This document shows, piece after piece, positions 41,253 through 41,920 of a stretch of 41,920 nt of DNA. The first letter of the stretch is position 1; each line of letters begins with the position of its first letter. The DNA is from Methanocorpusculum sp. MCE (GTDB taxonomy: Archaea; Halobacteriota; Methanomicrobia; Methanomicrobiales; Methanocorpusculaceae): assembly GCA_003315675.1 (NCBI GenBank), contig NIZU01000110.1, positions 1 through 41,920 on the forward strand. The letters run 5' to 3'. The translations under genes and the position numbers were made by a program. The notes under the pieces are model-generated. The model ran no database searches and was not told where the DNA came from. It saw nothing but the letters and a program-made list of their open reading frames with translations.

Positions 41253-41920
41253 TCACTGCATAGGGTCTCTCGCTCCCCTTTTCATTGTGGCACTATATCC
41301 CTTGCATTTTGCTCCATGATATCCCCGATCCCGATAGACCACTTCTCCTTTTTCTGAGAGGTCCACCTGACTATCATGAACATTTGCCGTGGTGGTTTCA
41401 ATGCGTCGAATAAGATCGTGCGTCGTATCCATGATGGTATGAAGTTTATAGCCATAGTGCATTTTGCCGTTCTTGGACATGATTTTTCCATCTTTATCCC
41501 GTCGTGTTTTTGCCTGATCTCCTCGCGGCGTGTCTTTCTTACAATGACCGGGTTCAGCATACACAAACGTTGCATCCTGAATCATACCTTGTTCAATTTT
41601 CAGACCTTTCAGGTCAAGTTGTCTCTGAAACTCCTGCCAGACCACTGTATCAACGCCTGATTCGGACATGCGCTCCCGAAATAACCAGATCGTTGAATTG
41701 TCGGGTATTTTGTCAGGACAGCCAAGAGTTCGCAAGATCGAATCTTGCTCACCGTTTCGGGCTAACGCCCTCACTTACCATGCCAAAAAGAAAGACGATC
41801 ATAAATTTCACGTTCAACGGCGAGATCAGACAGATTATACCAGACTTCCAGAAGCTGAATCTTGAACATAAGTATGACATCGACATTGGGATGACCGCCC
41901 TTGCCGGATTTATTTGCATA
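41253..41920 (-). pseudogene. IS5-type DDE transposase broken by a hairpin module; runs off the window
   Basis: From the window edge the frame reads YANKSGKGGHPNVDVILMFK, then LEVWYNLSDLAVEREIYDRL, SFWHGK, and stops at 41771. One frame over it continues LGCPDKIPDNSTIWLFRERM, then IQDATFVYAEPGHCKKDTP (first D), HDSQVDLSEKGEVVYRDRGYHGAK (second D region) and the end. The two halves are separated by about 50 bases (about 41732-41780) holding GGGC/GCCC and GCAAGAT/ATCTTGC hairpins. Removing them would rejoin SFW to LGCPDK. A GTG at 41774 gives a 173-residue C-terminal frame. The N-terminus lies beyond 41920. Confidence 0.75.

Overview
This window is chromosomal DNA of a methanogenic archaeon, most likely of the order Methanomicrobiales; the gene mix looks Methanocorpusculum-like, but that genus guess is inference. 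The archaeal signs are a TATA-binding protein, TFE-alpha, TFS, archaeal Trm56, archaeosortase A, an archaeal-type SAM synthetase, KorDABC, and TATA boxes about 27-35 bases upstream of near-leaderless starts. The methanogen sign is the sulfide-dependent homocysteine synthesis set (DUF39-CBS protein, NIL-ferredoxin, UPF0280).

Region 1 (about 1-31,770) is compact core genome with many 4-base ATGA overlaps. 0.2-2.9 kb: MarC membrane protein, a DEDDh exonuclease-like protein, an RNase HI-TrmO fusion and a PEBP-family protein. 3-5.3 kb: tbp, tfs, artA and a HIT protein. 5.3-7.9 kb: the homocysteine operon. 8.4-11.4 kb: winged helix, trm56, ATP-grasp protein, tfe and HD protein, followed by a decayed redox-protein gene, then hisD. 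13-17.5 kb (minus): a six-gene operon of three zinc-ribbon proteins, a small membrane protein, an alpha-helical PGFRGYR-motif protein and an SPFH protein with three C-terminal zinc ribbons; its function is unknown. 17.6-20.3 kb: TPR protein, tRNA-Glu, ilvE, FKBP/SlyD, MoaD and MoaE. 20.4-23 kb (minus): ACT regulator, hom and an HTH-DDTD protein. 23.2-28.7 kb: korDABC-sucCD-dacZ, seven genes each overlapping the next by 4 bases. 28.8-31.8 kb: SAM synthetase, hisG, hisA and the first third of hisB.

Region 2 (about 31,770-41,920) begins where hisB breaks off. It is a gene graveyard and repeat island holding toxin-antitoxin and defence-type genes: MntA with a dead HepT, a possible HicB/HicA-like pair, a broken AbiEii, RhuM with a small partner, and a Panacea-PemK/MazF pair. 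It also holds truncated genes (DUF4143 ATPase, HTH fragment, two transposases). Between them lie GC-rich repeat blocks built from short hairpins whose stems keep pairing while their sequence changes, for example GCAAAT/ATTTGC, GCAAAC/GTTTGC and GCAAGAT/ATCTTGC. One such double-hairpin module sits inside an IS5-type transposase gene, which suggests that the module itself moves or is copied. This hairpin family is the least explained structure in the window. The SPFH/zinc-ribbon operon is the best candidate for an undescribed protein system.
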